Below, piece after piece: positions 63,615 through 64,000 of a DNA stretch of 64,000 nucleotides. The notes beneath the pieces were generated by a model. It was not told the DNA's origin and did not search any database. It saw only the letters and a program-made list of their open reading frames with translations. Made by a program: the position numbers and the translations under genes. Each line of letters begins with the position of its first letter. Position 1 is the first letter of the stretch. The DNA is taken from assembly GCF_900116205.1 (NCBI RefSeq), contig NZ_FOZS01000003.1, forward strand, positions 186,001 to 250,000, written 5' to 3'. Origin of the DNA: Halostagnicola kamekurae. Lineage in GTDB: Archaea > Halobacteriota > Halobacteria > Halobacteriales > Natrialbaceae.

Positions 63615-64000
63615 GGTATCGGTACCAATCCCCTCCGGGGATAAATAGGTGTTTATGCATTTACTACTATTATAGTTATAATCCACAAGATACCGTTCGA
63701 ACGAGGGAAGGCGTCGACGGACAATCGGCACCTCGAGGCGGGCACCTGATAGCGCTCGAGACCCCGAACGAACCTCGTCTTCCAGCTACGACCGATCGGA
63801 GCGCTCGCGCGAGCGCGTCCGCCACACCGAGTTGCGTACTGCATCCCGGTGGCGCGGCCATTTGCGAAGATATCAGATAAATATCTATGTCATATATATT
63901 TCTAAATTCACTAAATATAATGCAGGCATCGGTATTGGTCTCAGGAAATGAACCGTTTGAGTGGATACACACGGAGCTCTCTGGAGAGCCAATTTCTCGA
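63615..64000. other. AT-rich non-coding right end
   Basis: No supported gene. Composition becomes AT-rich after 63870; a gene may begin beyond the window edge. Confidence 0.45.

Overview
The window is haloarchaeal (class Halobacteria; the gene set would fit Natrialbaceae, but that placement is inference). The reasons are high GC, very acidic proteins, leaderless promoters with a TATA-like box about 25-30 bp before the start codon, and families known mainly from haloarchaea (RdfA with its SMC-related partner, the enolase-type pentonate dehydratase, NhaC with a small TRAM-like protein). It contains a replication origin with an Orc1/Cdc6 gene. The replicon (megaplasmid or chromosome) cannot be decided from the sequence alone.

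Left part (1-22 kb), sugar uptake and oxidation. A carbohydrate ABC importer runs into the window (binding protein, two permeases, ATPase, small membrane protein) and is followed by Gfo/Idh/MocA dehydrogenases and a ThuA-like protein. From 10.6 to 20.2 kb lies an oxidative pentose cluster: zinc alcohol dehydrogenase, xylose dehydrogenase (xacA), pentonate dehydratase (xacD), semialdehyde dehydrogenase (xacF), keto-deoxy-pentonate dehydratase (xacE), IclR regulator (xacR-like) and an SDR. Together they would convert D-xylose to 2-oxoglutarate. Decayed sugar genes lie among them: a GH51 arabinofuranosidase fused to a MATE remnant, a frameshifted ThuA, and a GH127 gene fused to the tail of a GH4 gene.

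Middle (22-34 kb). VOC protein, glycerate 2-kinase, an orphan TctC-type binding protein with an MFS carrier, 3-dehydroquinate dehydratase, then the origin. About ten copies of a 20-bp box, AACAGCGGACACAGTGGTGT, in both orientations surround the start of orc1/cdc6. A ferredoxin-reductase-like flavoprotein and a Ca2+/Na+ antiporter follow, with a cluster of perfect hairpins between them.

Right part (34-64 kb). DUF2070 membrane protein, an ABC-2 exporter, a DAACS symporter, a second IclR regulator with an amidohydrolase-Rieske gene pair, galactonate-dehydratase debris, a CBS/CorC protein, GH4 and GH78 debris, the RdfA/SMC-related pair, an IS6 transposase remnant beside a truncated IclR gene, NhaC with a TRAM-like partner, and a run of housekeeping-type genes (aminotransferase, Old Yellow Enzyme, BtpA, PPP phosphatase with polyphosphate kinase, lipid kinase, PHP hydrolase, UspA).

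The most notable signals not explained by single genes are: (i) the new-looking origin box; (ii) five exact copies of a palindromic motif, TTACA-N10-TGTAA, mostly beside sugar genes or their remains; (iii) chimeric pseudogene junctions in which the head and tail of GH4-type genes sit 24 kb apart; (iv) an SMC-like protein whose P-loop and Walker B residues look non-canonical; (v) an overlapping phosphatase-polyphosphate kinase pair.
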